From UBA4416 sp040387475 (GTDB taxonomy: Bacteria > Bacteroidota > Bacteroidia > B-17B0 > Aurantibacillaceae), in the NCBI GenBank assembly GCA_040387475.1, contig JAZKDT010000017.1:14334-78333 (forward strand): a stretch of DNA of 64,000 nt, written 5' to 3'. The notes below the pieces were generated by a model. That model saw only the letters and a list, made by a program, of their open reading frames with translations. It was not told the DNA's origin and ran no database searches. This document shows positions 26,130 to 34,065 of this stretch, one piece after another. Each line of letters opens with the position of its first letter. The stretch's first letter is position 1. The translations under genes and the position numbers were made by a program.

Positions 26130-27416
26130 ATGAACGTATTAATATTAGGATCGGGAGGCAGGGAGCATGCTTTTGCTTGGAAGTTAGCTCAAAGCAAGCA
26201 GTTAGAAAATTTGTACATTGCTCCTGGAAATGCAGGAACCGCTCAATGTGGAACAAACGTAAACATATCCGCTACCGACTTTGATGCAATTAAAAATCTT
26301 GTTTGGGAAAAAAGTATAGACATGGTGTTGGTTGGACCCGAAGATCCATTGGTAAAAGGAATTCATGATTATTTTTTAGCTGATGAGGTTTTAAAAGAAA
26401 TTCCGGTAATTGGACCTAAAAAAGACGGCGCTCAACTCGAAGGAAGCAAAGATTTCAGTAAACAATTTATGTTTAAACATGGCGTTCCTACTGCCAGATA
26501 TAAAAGTTTTACCAAAGATAATATTAAAGAGGGCGCTGCATTTATAGATAGTTTAACACCTCCCTACGTTTTGAAAGCGGACGGCCTCGCTGCTGGAAAA
26601 GGGGTATTGATCATTGATGATGCCGCAGAAGCAAAAAGCGAATTGGATAATATGATCTTGAGTGCCAAGTTTGGCAGTGCCGGAAACACTGTGGTGATCG
26701 AAGAATTTTTGAAAGGCATTGAGTTATCGGTGTTTGTGTTAACCGATGGAAAATCATATAAAATATTACCAGCAGCTAAAGATTATAAACGAATTGGCGT
26801 TGGTGATAAAGGGTTGAATACGGGTGGAATGGGTGCAATAAGCCCGGTACCATTTGCAGATGAAGCATTTATCAAAAAAGTGGAAGAGAAAATTGTAAAG
26901 CCAACCATTAACGGTTTACTGAAAGATGGTATTGATTATCGGGGATTTATTTTTATCGGTTTAATGAATTGTGATGGAGAGCCAAGTGTTATTGAATATA
27001 ATTGCCGAATGGGTGATCCTGAAACAGAAGTTGTAATTCCCCGTATTGAGTCTGATCTGTTAGACTTGTTACAGGGCGTGGCTACCCAAACGCTACACGA
27101 AAAACAATTTAGCGTAACACCGGAGATTGCAACTACAGTTGTATTAGTTTCGGGTGGATATCCTGAAGACTATGAAAAAAATAAAGTGGTTACCGGATTA
27201 CAAAATTCAAAAGATAGCCACATCTTTCATTCAGGTACTACGCTAAAAAACGAGGAGGTTGTAACCAATGGCGGACGGGTATTTGCTGTCACCTCTTTTG
27301 GTAAAACTATTGAAGAAGCTATTGCTAAAAGTTTTAAAACAGCAGAAGATGTTTCTTATGATGGAAAGTATTATAGATCCGATATTGGAAAAGACCTGAT
27401 TGACTGGAAAGGATAG
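26130..27416 (+). CDS. purD: Phosphoribosylamine-glycine ligase
   Basis: The 428-aa ATP-grasp enzyme starts MNVLILGSGGREHAFAWKLA, the GARS N-terminal signature. It contains VGPEDPLVKGIHDYF, the ATP-grasp loop LKADGLAAGKGVLI, and the substrate stretch NTGGMGAISP with the metal site EYNCRMGDPETE. It joins glycine to phosphoribosylamine in purine synthesis. It stands alone in the window, between a terminator and the split secreted-protein gene, and has normal length. Confidence 0.97.
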   Translation: MNVLILGSGGREHAFAWKLAQSKQLENLYIAPGNAGTAQCGTNVNISATDFDAIKNLVWEKSIDMVLVGPEDPLVKGIHDYFLADEVLKEIPVIGPKKDGAQLEGSKDFSKQFMFKHGVPTARYKSFTKDNIKEGAAFIDSLTPPYVLKADGLAAGKGVLIIDDAAEAKSELDNMILSAKFGSAGNTVVIEEFLKGIELSVFVLTDGKSYKILPAAKDYKRIGVGDKGLNTGGMGAISPVPFADEAFIKKVEEKIVKPTINGLLKDGIDYRGFIFIGLMNCDGEPSVIEYNCRMGDPETEVVIPRIESDLLDLLQGVATQTLHEKQFSVTPEIATTVVLVSGGYPEDYEKNKVVTGLQNSKDSHIFHSGTTLKNEEVVTNGGRVFAVTSFGKTIEEAIAKSFKTAEDVSYDGKYYRSDIGKDLIDWKG

Positions 27417-27444
27417 TTTTTAATCTTATTCCTGACTTTTTTCC

Positions 27445-27452
27445 TATCTTTA
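27445..27452 (+). promoter_or_regulatory. -7-like box before the split T9SS gene
   Basis: TATCTTTA (one mismatch from TAnnTTTG) is separated by 5 nt from the ATG at 27458, the same spacing as at dxs, mnmH and the DUF4421 gene. Confidence 0.4.
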
Positions 27453-27457
27453 GTAAT

Positions 27458-27955
27458 ATGAAAAAAGTATTATTCTTCTTTGCTGTGGTTGTTTCATTAT
27501 CAGTGTCTGCGCAAACGTTTTTTGTTGGCGATACCACCTGTAATTACTATAAGCCGAATTACACATTCACCGAAGTACCAGGTAGTCAAAATACCTATTA
27601 TTTTATCGATCTGGATAATGATAATATTAAGGATATTGAATTTAACAGTATCCGTGTTTTTTGTTACCCAACTCCATCGGGGCCATGTAGTAGTGGGTTC
27701 GATGTCCAGTATTTTAAGATCAACTCTGCTACAAATACTCAATTTGTTTACGGACCGGCCACAGGAGCAAATTGCGCAGCAACAAGTGTGATCAATAATA
27801 TGCCTTACGCGTCTGCATTGCAGGCAAGTCAAAATTGGACGTTTACAGCCAATCCATATGTGTATTCTAATGATCTGTATAGCTTTCCACAAAAACATTG
27901 TGGCCAATTTGCGAGCACATTTTATGTGGGTTTTAAACGATTGAAAAAATTTTAG
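27458..27955 (+). CDS. N-terminal fragment of an inversion-split T9SS-secreted protein
   Basis: The 165-aa frame has a signal peptide (MKKVLFFFAVVVSLSVSAQ) and a beta-rich N-terminal domain, ending FYVGFKRLKKF and a stop. The last genuine residues are GFKRL, up to base 27943. The expected continuation (a VVVSSNDTIYG strand typical of this domain) is found on the opposite strand just beyond. As written, the product would be exported but would lack its repeats and sorting domain. Re-inverting 27944-28451 joins it in frame to the rest and gives a 641-aa protein. The locus is therefore an inverted, currently disrupted gene rather than a short one. Confidence 0.8.
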   Translation: MKKVLFFFAVVVSLSVSAQTFFVGDTTCNYYKPNYTFTEVPGSQNTYYFIDLDNDNIKDIEFNSIRVFCYPTPSGPCSSGFDVQYFKINSATNTQFVYGPATGANCAATSVINNMPYASALQASQNWTFTANPYVYSNDLYSFPQKHCGQFASTFYVGFKRLKKF

Positions 27956-28487
27956 CTGTTGAATTGGTACAATTGTGTTGATCTGAAACCACGTAGTTGA
28001 TTGATACGGTATTACTGGTAATATTAGTAGTGTAAAGAATATTCCCACTAACTCCGCTGCCACTGTATATTCCATTAACTGGATTACCGGTTAAAACTAG
28101 GGAGTCACCCATACAAATGGAGTTAGAAGAATTTGTTATTTGAGGAGAGGGTAAAGCCAGAACGGCAATACTCAGAGTGGAAGTATTCACACAGCCGTTT
28201 GACGCATATACCTGGTAATTGCCAGCCGTTACAGGATGAAACATATTGTTTTTTACCCCAACCCCACTAAAATATCCGGTTCCTAGTGAATTTAGATTTA
28301 GCGAATCTCCAATACAGAGAGAATCCTGACTAACTGAAAATGAGGGACTCGCAGAAAGTGAATGTTGGTATGAAAAAGAAATTAATTTTCCGGGAGGATG
28401 AGAATCGATCAATAACGATCCATAAATGGTATCATTACTTGAGACAACTACCATTAACGTATACAATGTCAACGTGTATTGGTTCAT
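27933..28487 (-). CDS. Inverted middle portion of the T9SS-secreted protein (reads on the minus strand)
   Basis: This 184-codon minus-strand frame encodes VVVSSNDTIYGSLLIDSHPP followed by two Ig-like repeats (CIGDSLNLNS...YFSGVGV and CMGDSLVLTG...YSGSGV). The same CxGxS...FSGxG repeat continues on the plus strand downstream. It has no signal peptide of its own and its ATG lies in sequence antisense to the neighbouring fragment. It is best read as the displaced middle of the plus-strand gene, not an independent gene. True homologous coding spans 27944-28451. Confidence 0.6.
   Translation of the reverse strand: MNQYTLTLYTLMVVVSSNDTIYGSLLIDSHPPGKLISFSYQHSLSASPSFSVSQDSLCIGDSLNLNSLGTGYFSGVGVKNNMFHPVTAGNYQVYASNGCVNTSTLSIAVLALPSPQITNSSNSICMGDSLVLTGNPVNGIYSGSGVSGNILYTTNITSNTVSINYVVSDQHNCTNSTAKIFSIV
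27944..28451. other. Inverted segment of about 508 bp
   Basis: Flipping this interval makes the plus-strand frame continuous from 27458 to 29383 (642 codons including stop). The left junction reads GFKRL-VVVSSND and the right one AKIFS-LTYTMSTC. Breakpoints share only the dinucleotide TG (27942-27943) with CA (28452-28453). No long inverted repeats flank it. Confidence 0.8.
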
Positions 28488-29383
28488 CTTTTAGGCTACC
28501 TTTTAATCTTTCTATAGATACTATTTTTACGGGCAGCGGCATTGTTAATGACTATTACTTTGATTCTAATATTTCAGGTGTAGGAACTTTTTCAATATCT
28601 TTTAATTCACTTTGTGGAAAAACAGCAATTATAAATATGACTGTACATCCAAATCCTCCAACTCCGCAAATCATCAATCCGATAATAACATGTTGTTTAG
28701 GTCACAAAATCCCAATGACAGCATCTCCATCGGGTGGTTTTTTTCAGTCTGGTGTAGTATTCAATGACACTTTATTTACTGAATTTTTTCAACAAGATAT
28801 ATTATTTGGCGATTCAGGCAGGGCAATCATTGAGTATGGATTTTCAGATACTAATGGGTGCACTAGCTTTGCATTAGATACAATATATGTTGAGTATGCT
28901 TACTCTCCCAATAGTCCTATAAGTAGTTGTCCTAATACAACGTTCTCGCTTACAGGATATCCAAGCGGAGGAGCGTTTAGTGGTGCAAGTATCAGCGGTA
29001 ATACCTACACGGCGCCGTCAAGCATTGGATATGATTATGGCTATTATACTTATACCTATCCCTCAGGTTGTCAGGCAACCTATACACTTAATCTTTCAAC
29101 TTATAATTGTGTGGGCATCCAAGAAAACATAAAAGATAATATTGATATTTCCATTTATCCAAATCCAGCTAATGACAAAATTTATCTGAATATTTTAAAT
29201 TATTATCCCGACAAGTCATATAATGTTAAAGTCAGCTCTATTGCCGGGAAATTGTTAAGGACATTTTCCCTGAAAGAAAATAGTGCCGCTATGGAGATTT
29301 CAGAATTAGCAAATGGGATTTATTTGGTTGAGGTTGCTGAGGACAAAATAATATACAGGAGTAAATTTGTGATAAGTCGTTAA
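28340..29383 (+). CDS. C-terminal fragment of the T9SS-secreted protein with sorting domain
   Basis: The plus-strand frame is genuine from about base 28452 (LTYTMSTCIGSSF onwards). The first 37 codons after the nominal ATG at 28340 are antisense to the inverted segment. It carries three further Ig-like repeats and ends in a type A sorting domain (ISIYPNPANDKIYL ... LANGIYLVEV ... KFVISR). In the present orientation it has neither a promoter nor a signal peptide and should not yield an exported protein. A bidirectional hairpin follows 41 nt after the stop. Confidence 0.75.
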   Translation: MRDSQKVNVGMKKKLIFREDENRSITIHKWYHYLRQLPLTYTMSTCIGSSFRLPFNLSIDTIFTGSGIVNDYYFDSNISGVGTFSISFNSLCGKTAIINMTVHPNPPTPQIINPIITCCLGHKIPMTASPSGGFFQSGVVFNDTLFTEFFQQDILFGDSGRAIIEYGFSDTNGCTSFALDTIYVEYAYSPNSPISSCPNTTFSLTGYPSGGAFSGASISGNTYTAPSSIGYDYGYYTYTYPSGCQATYTLNLSTYNCVGIQENIKDNIDISIYPNPANDKIYLNILNYYPDKSYNVKVSSIAGKLLRTFSLKENSAAMEISELANGIYLVEVAEDKIIYRSKFVISR

Positions 29384-29424
29384 GTAGTATTGTTAAACTA
29401 AATTAGTGAAAAATCGTAATACAA

Positions 29425-29461
29425 TAAAAAAACCCCGTTAAAATATTAACGGGGTTTTTTT
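29425..29461. terminator. Bidirectional Rho-independent terminator
   Basis: A stem AAAAAACCCCGTTAA / TTAACGGGGTTTTTT with a short loop (AATA) and T-runs on both strands sits between two convergent genes, the T9SS fragment and the YtxH-type gene, and can serve both. Confidence 0.92.
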
Positions 29462-29475
29462 ATTTGTAAAGATAA

Positions 29476-29754
29476 CTAGCTCATTTGAGATCTTGCATCT
29501 CTTTTTAAGTCTTCAGCTTTACTTTTTCCTTTTTCGTAAATAGTGCTTGCTTCTTCTTTAGCCGCATCAATTTTATCGTTAAGGCTTGATAACAAATCGT
29601 CGACCTTGCATTTAAGATCGTCGATCGTATCCGTTCCTTTTTTTGCGATTTTCTTTCTTGTTTCAGTTCCTTTGTCTGGTGCAAATAAAACACCAATTAA
29701 TGCACCCACGGCTACGCCTGCTAATACACCTACTGCTACTTTTCCTATGTTCAT
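29476..29754 (-). CDS. YtxH-domain small membrane protein
   Basis: A 92-aa protein with one N-terminal Gly/Ala/Val-rich helix (VAVGVLAGVAVGALIGVLFA) and the YtxH signature APDKGTETRKKIAKKG. A long charged amphipathic helix follows to the C-terminus. YtxH proteins are general-stress membrane proteins of unclear role. The next gene upstream on the same strand encodes a 51-aa Lmo0937-type membrane protein; such pairs occur in stress regulons. Confidence 0.85.
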   Translation of the reverse strand: MNIGKVAVGVLAGVAVGALIGVLFAPDKGTETRKKIAKKGTDTIDDLKCKVDDLLSSLNDKIDAAKEEASTIYEKGKSKAEDLKRDARSQMS

Positions 29755-29788
29755 GATTTCTTGTTTTTATTGATTAGTGAATATGTAA

Positions 29789-29944
29789 TTAAACTGGTTT
29801 TTTACCCTGAATAAGTCTTAGTATAACAGAGATAAGTGCTATAACTAATAAAATGTGAATGATTCCACCGGCGTGGTAGCCCAAGAACCCAATAGCCCAG
29901 CCGATAATTAAAATGACTGCAATGACGTACAATAAATTTCCCAT
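29789..29944 (-). CDS. Lmo0937-family small membrane protein
   Basis: The minus strand encodes 51 residues, MGNLLYVIAVILIIGWAIGF, then LGYHAGGIIHILLVIALIS and a basic tail LRLIQGKKPV. Two hydrophobic helices around a Gly/His turn are the family pattern. The family has no assigned function but is widespread in Bacteroidota, often beside YtxH-type genes as here (34 nt apart). A TAATTTTG box on the minus strand (30008-30001) could be its promoter. Confidence 0.85.
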   Translation of the reverse strand: MGNLLYVIAVILIIGWAIGFLGYHAGGIIHILLVIALISVILRLIQGKKPV

Positions 29945-30000
29945 GTTGTTTGTTTTTAATGATTAATATGATTTAAAATGTCTGATATATATTCTTATGA

Positions 30001-30008
30001 CAAAATTA
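30001..30008 (-). promoter_or_regulatory. Possible -7 box for the small membrane-protein pair
   Basis: The minus strand reads TAATTTTG (TAnnTTTG). The leader to the ATG at 29944 would be about 56 nt. No clear -33 element. The rest of 29945-30145 shows no gene. Confidence 0.35.
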
Positions 30009-30145
30009 TACCAGAACAAACTGGGATGTGGGGATATTCGGTGGAAGGCTATTTTAGATAGCCAAAAACGTGGATTGGATATTTGATAGACCTAGGAAGT
30101 TACACACCTGATTTGAGAATAGGGTAAACAAATGGGGTGATTGAT

Positions 30146-30355
30146 TTAAAAAGGATGTTCGATGTCGTATTTTTTCAACAGATCAAATAAAGAATCAGAA
30201 TATTCTTTTAGAACTTTGAGATTAAGATGGGGATCTTTGTCATTGGGTATTGTCACGGGCATTTCATCCAAAAAGGGCATTAATTCCGGATGTTTTTCTT
30301 TAATGAGCGCATTAATTGCCATTATTCGTTCTATTAATACTTTTTCTGCTTCCAT
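30146..30355 (-). CDS. Small hypothetical protein downstream of an Hpt gene
   Basis: A 69-aa helical, acidic protein with a central HPELMPFLDEMPVTIPND segment, then an amphipathic C-terminal helix ending YDIEHPF. No signal peptide or membrane helix. It follows the Hpt gene by 10 nt, the same spacing as between the kinase and Hpt genes, so it is very likely the third gene of that operon. I do not recognise it; a role in the phosphorelay is only suggested by position. Confidence 0.65.
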   Translation of the reverse strand: MEAEKVLIERIMAINALIKEKHPELMPFLDEMPVTIPNDKDPHLNLKVLKEYSDSLFDLLKKYDIEHPF

Positions 30356-30365
30356 GGATAAAGAT

Positions 30366-30719
30366 TTATATTGTTTGTGAACTTAATTCTTCAAATGCTT
30401 TGTTACAGGTTGCCTTAACTGTTACAAAAAGAGTTTTAATGATTTCGAGCCCGGTTTTTTCATTAGCCAGTTTCTCTATCTCCGACAACTCGTTTCCGAT
30501 CATCAAATCCAGGCCCACAAACTGAATGGTTGATTTCATGTGATGCGACATAGAACTTATGGTTTCATAATCGTTATTCTGTATAGCCGTTTCCAAAATT
30601 GTTACTTCATCAGGATTTTCCGATAAAAAAATGCCAACCATTTCATTAATAAATTCAGCATCGCCTTTTGACAATTCGTTTAAATAATTCAGGTTGGTTA
30701 CTCGATCCGGCGATTCCAT
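30366..30719 (-). CDS. Histidine-phosphotransfer (Hpt) protein
   Basis: A 117-aa four-helix Hpt domain protein. The phospho-acceptor motif SHHMKSTIQFVG places H59 as the phosphorylated residue (H-x-M-K). Length and helical layout fit a stand-alone Hpt. It would carry phosphate from the receiver domain of the hybrid kinase encoded 10 nt upstream to a response regulator, possibly one of the two encoded nearby on the same strand. Confidence 0.88.
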   Translation of the reverse strand: MESPDRVTNLNYLNELSKGDAEFINEMVGIFLSENPDEVTILETAIQNNDYETISSMSHHMKSTIQFVGLDLMIGNELSEIEKLANEKTGLEIIKTLFVTVKATCNKAFEELSSQTI

Positions 30720-30729
30720 ATATTATAAT

Positions 30730-32556
30730 TTAGTTTATAGTAAATTCAACATTTATATATTTACTGATCAGGTTTTTAAGATCAACTTCTTTAATAGGTT
30801 TCGAAATATAGTCTGTCATACCAAAACTCAGACATTTTTCTCGTTCTCCGGGTAATGCATGCGCAGTCATTGCAATAACTGGAGTGGTTAGTTTTAATTG
30901 TCCCCTGATGAACGCAGTTGTATCATAACCGTTCATTTCGGGCATTTGAATATCCATTAAAATAAGATCGTATGTGTGGGTTTTTAATTTTTCGGTTGCC
31001 AGTTTTCCGTTATTACAGATGTCATATTTAAATCCCCAATCTTTTAGTATAAAACCTGCAAGCTTTTGGTTCAGAATATTATCTTCCACTACCAATACTT
31101 TCATAGTATTGTCAACCGGAGCCTTTTCTGTAATTTCAATTTCCAATTTTCTTTCATCTTTTGGCGCATCTGCAATTGGGTAAGTAAGATTAAATGTAAA
31201 AACCGATCCTTTATCTTTTACGCTTTCTACCTGTATAGTACCTGATTGTAGTTCAACGAGTCGTTTAGCAATAGATAAGCCCAAGCCTGTTCCACCAAAG
31301 ATGCGCGATGTATCGGATTTTGCCTGCGTAAAACGTTCGAATATCTCGGATATTTTTTCCTCAGAAATTCCTATTCCGGTATCCTTAACAGAAAACTTAA
31401 TTGTAGTCTCCTTCTTATCCATGTCAATTACATCTGCAAGGAGCGCCACTGATCCATGTTCTGTAAACTTTAGAGCGTTACCTATCAGATTAATTAATAT
31501 CTGGGTTAACCGGGTAGGGTCACCTTCAATCCATTGCGGAACAGCAGCGGTCATATGTAATGCGAGTGCTACCTGTTTATCTTTTGCCTGGCCGGTAAAC
31601 ATGGTAACAACTGATTGAAGGAGATCATAGAGATTGAAGCGAATCTTTTCTATTTTCACCATACCTGCTTCTATCTTCGAAAAATCTAAAATATCGTTCA
31701 CAATAGCCAGCAAATTTTCTCCGGAGCTTTGAACAGCCGAGGCATATTCTTTTTGTTCCGGGCTTAATGGTGTTTTGTTCAACCTGTTATTAAATCCGAG
31801 GATAGCGTTCAGCGGTGTTCGAATCTCATGACTCATATTTGCCATGAACTGTTCTTTAATGGTAGCCGCGTCTTCCGCTTTCTTTTGGGTAATGATCAAT
31901 TCTTTTTCCAATTTTTCCCGTTTATTAATATCTCTGAATAAAATCCAAACGCAAAGCACCACCAACAGGAATGCAAATACGTATGCCGAAGCGTCCATCT
32001 GCTTTACCAGCGAACTGTCAGCTTTATTACGTGCTAATATCTTGTTATATTTTTCTTCTTCAAGCCTGTGAATTTTGTCGAACTCCTGAAGAATCTGGGT
32101 CATTAATTCACTTCCTTTTCCTGTTTTAATTAGGACGATAGATTTATAAGGATTGATTTGATATTGAAACATTACTTCATCCGTAAACTTGATTTCTTCG
32201 TTTAACAAATCCACTAATTTATCCATGGCCACGGTTTGGCGGCGGTTTGGGGAGAGATTTTTTAACGCGCTGAATTTTGATACAATGTCGGTTAAATACC
32301 GCTCGTTATTTTCTAACATGCTATCATTTCCCGTGAGCACATACCCTTTTACTCTGCTTTCAAAAAAGCAAACAGAAGATTTGATAGATTCTATTTCGGT
32401 TGATAACTTTGTACTCGTTAAAAGTTCTTCCTGTGAGGCAATAACGTTTGTAATACTTCTGTTGAGTCCATACTGAACTCCAATAAGCACTATTAAAATA
32501 AAAGTGAAGCCAATGCTTATCTTTAATTTTATGCCGATATCCCAGATGTTCTTCAT
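30730..32556 (-). CDS. Hybrid sensor histidine kinase with CHASE3-like sensor
   Basis: A 608-aa protein. TM1 is at about residues 12-30 and TM2 at about 190-207. They bracket a helical extracytoplasmic domain with the CHASE3-like RVKGYVLTGNDS. A coiled coil leads to HisKA (FMANMSHEIRTPLNAIL, H243). HATPase_c follows with N box LINLIGNALKFTEHG, G1 DTGIGI and G2 GGTGLGL. The C-terminal receiver domain has D535 in LILMDIQMP. It senses an unknown signal and starts a His-Asp-His relay with the adjacent Hpt gene. Normal full length, no missing motif. Confidence 0.93.
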   Translation of the reverse strand: MKNIWDIGIKLKISIGFTFILIVLIGVQYGLNRSITNVIASQEELLTSTKLSTEIESIKSSVCFFESRVKGYVLTGNDSMLENNERYLTDIVSKFSALKNLSPNRRQTVAMDKLVDLLNEEIKFTDEVMFQYQINPYKSIVLIKTGKGSELMTQILQEFDKIHRLEEEKYNKILARNKADSSLVKQMDASAYVFAFLLVVLCVWILFRDINKREKLEKELIITQKKAEDAATIKEQFMANMSHEIRTPLNAILGFNNRLNKTPLSPEQKEYASAVQSSGENLLAIVNDILDFSKIEAGMVKIEKIRFNLYDLLQSVVTMFTGQAKDKQVALALHMTAAVPQWIEGDPTRLTQILINLIGNALKFTEHGSVALLADVIDMDKKETTIKFSVKDTGIGISEEKISEIFERFTQAKSDTSRIFGGTGLGLSIAKRLVELQSGTIQVESVKDKGSVFTFNLTYPIADAPKDERKLEIEITEKAPVDNTMKVLVVEDNILNQKLAGFILKDWGFKYDICNNGKLATEKLKTHTYDLILMDIQMPEMNGYDTTAFIRGQLKLTTPVIAMTAHALPGEREKCLSFGMTDYISKPIKEVDLKNLISKYINVEFTIN

Positions 32557-32666
32557 TTAAGCGTTAAATAAGCAGATGAGTTACCCTTGTAAACTCTCTT
32601 AAATGTAAATTATATTTTGGTATGAAGCAAATTACAAAATGAATAACAGTTTTTAAAACAAACTGT

Positions 32667-33158
32667 TTACGTTATTTTTTGTAGCACCACAACTACTACA
32701 ACGGCCATGATAACGAAGGTTAAAAGAAAGATGGCCATGAATTTTGAGACACCAAATTCTCTTACAATGATTCGTATCGGCGCTGAAATAACAGCATATA
32801 CCAGGTCTGTAATTTTTTTCCAGGAGCTCGGACCTTTCACTACGTAGTCTTTAGCGCCGGCCCTGAAAGATTCGATTGCCAGGGCAATGTCTTCGTTGCT
32901 GGTAAGCATAATGACTTCTGTGAGGGGATTTTTTTCTTTGATAAGTTTTAAAACTTCCAAACCATTTTTCCCATTTAAAAAATGATCCAAAATTACCATG
33001 TGGGTATTTGTATCTACTTGTTCCAGGCAGCTTTCACCATCGCTAAAAGTAGAAATAATAATATTTGTTCCAAATTTTTGTTGCAGGTATTGTTTCAATA
33101 CTGTAACCATCGATTTATTATCATCAACAATAAATAGATTTAAAGTTTGTCTTTCCAT
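32667..33158 (-). CDS. Response regulator with C-terminal membrane anchor
   Basis: A 163-aa protein. Residues 1-125 form a receiver domain with acidic pocket VDD (11-13), phospho-acceptor D58 (VILDHF), T86/S87 and K108. Instead of an output domain, residues about 140-159 (FMAIFLLTFVIMAVVVVVVL) are a strongly hydrophobic helix near the end, with QKIT trailing. It should be tail-anchored in the inner membrane. No DNA-binding or enzymatic output is present, so it may be a phosphate sink, scaffold or localisation factor. The gene has a perfect AAGGAGG ribosome-binding site. It is flanked by a hybrid kinase and a LytTR regulator. Confidence 0.85.
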   Translation of the reverse strand: MERQTLNLFIVDDNKSMVTVLKQYLQQKFGTNIIISTFSDGESCLEQVDTNTHMVILDHFLNGKNGLEVLKLIKEKNPLTEVIMLTSNEDIALAIESFRAGAKDYVVKGPSSWKKITDLVYAVISAPIRIIVREFGVSKFMAIFLLTFVIMAVVVVVVLQKIT

Positions 33159-33163
33159 TTCGT

Positions 33164-33170
33164 CCTCCTT
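33164..33170 (-). promoter_or_regulatory. Perfect Shine-Dalgarno before the tail-anchored regulator
   Basis: The minus strand reads AAGGAGG with 5 nt (ACGAA) before the ATG. Bacteroidota genes seldom carry such a site, and I do not notice another clear one at a gene start in this window. It supports the start at 33158. Confidence 0.7.
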
Positions 33171-33291
33171 TTTTTAAACTGGTTTAACTTGAATGTTACT
33201 CTCAAAGTTAACGGGGTAGGTAGGTGTTTATATTGGAAATCGGTAAAAGCTATTAAATGATCGTTGGGGCGGTACAAAAAATAGTTAATGA

Positions 33292-33990
33292 TTAAATCAA
33301 ATTTATCTTTTTAAGTAATTCTTTTTTGTATTGTTCTCCAATTGGTACGGGATGCTTACCAATGTATGCGGTACCTTCTTCTACTCTATCAATATGATTA
33401 AGTGCTATCAGGAAAGACCGATGCAGGCGATAAAATTTATCCACTGGTAATTTTTCTTCCATTCCTTTTAACGTGATATGTACGGTATAGCGATTGTCGG
33501 CGGTATAAATGTTTACATAATCTCCCAGTGCCTGGATATAGGTTATATCGTTAATTTTTATTTTGGTGAGAACAGAATTTGAACGAACAAAAATATAGTC
33601 CTTATCTTTATCTGTCACTTCTACTTTTTGTCCTTTGCTGTCTATTAATTCTTTTGCCTTTGAAACGGCAAGCATGAAACGAGGCAGCGTTACCGGTTTA
33701 ATGATATAATCTGCTACATTTAACTCAAATGCTTCAACCGCATAATCTGTTTTAGAGGTTATTAAAATAATTACCGGGCGCTTCTCGAGGTTTTTAACTA
33801 ACTCAATTCCTGTCATGCCGGGCATTTCCACATCTAAAAATACAAGGTCAACGCTCTCTTTTAATAAGTAACTGTAGGCGTCTATTGGACTAGAGCATTC
33901 TTCTTTTAGTATCAAAGAATCAACCTGTTCAATTAATTTTTTTAGCGCTGTGCGCGCCATTTTGTTGTCGTCTACTATGATGCAATTCAT
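33292..33990 (-). CDS. LytTR-family response regulator
   Basis: A 232-aa protein. The N-terminal receiver has DDN (7-9), D53 in FLDVEMPG and K98-type Lys in YIIKPV. The C-terminal LytTR domain (about 127-230) contains the DYIFVRSNSVLTKIKINDI start, the HITLKGMEEKLP strand-loop and FYRLHRSFLIALNHI. LytTR proteins bind DNA as dimers and usually pair with LytS-type kinases; none is adjacent, so its kinase is unknown. It is probably part of the same signalling neighbourhood as the hybrid kinase cluster. Confidence 0.9.
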   Translation of the reverse strand: MNCIIVDDNKMARTALKKLIEQVDSLILKEECSSPIDAYSYLLKESVDLVFLDVEMPGMTGIELVKNLEKRPVIILITSKTDYAVEAFELNVADYIIKPVTLPRFMLAVSKAKELIDSKGQKVEVTDKDKDYIFVRSNSVLTKIKINDITYIQALGDYVNIYTADNRYTVHITLKGMEEKLPVDKFYRLHRSFLIALNHIDRVEEGTAYIGKHPVPIGEQYKKELLKKINLI

Positions 33991-34065
33991 ATTGTTAATT
34001 CAGTAACGTTTAATATAAACATATGTTTAAGGTATACTAAGTTATCATTAAATGCATAAAGACTG

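Noticed and set aside
29945..30145. Additional small gene between the Lmo0937-type gene and the 69-aa gene
   Set aside because: I found no convincing ATG-started frame on the minus strand in this 200-bp stretch; only a -7-like box.
32646..32666. Inverted repeat ACAGTTT ... AAACTGT after the tail-anchored regulator
   Set aside because: No T-run follows in either direction and the stem is short and AT-rich, so I do not call a terminator or operator.
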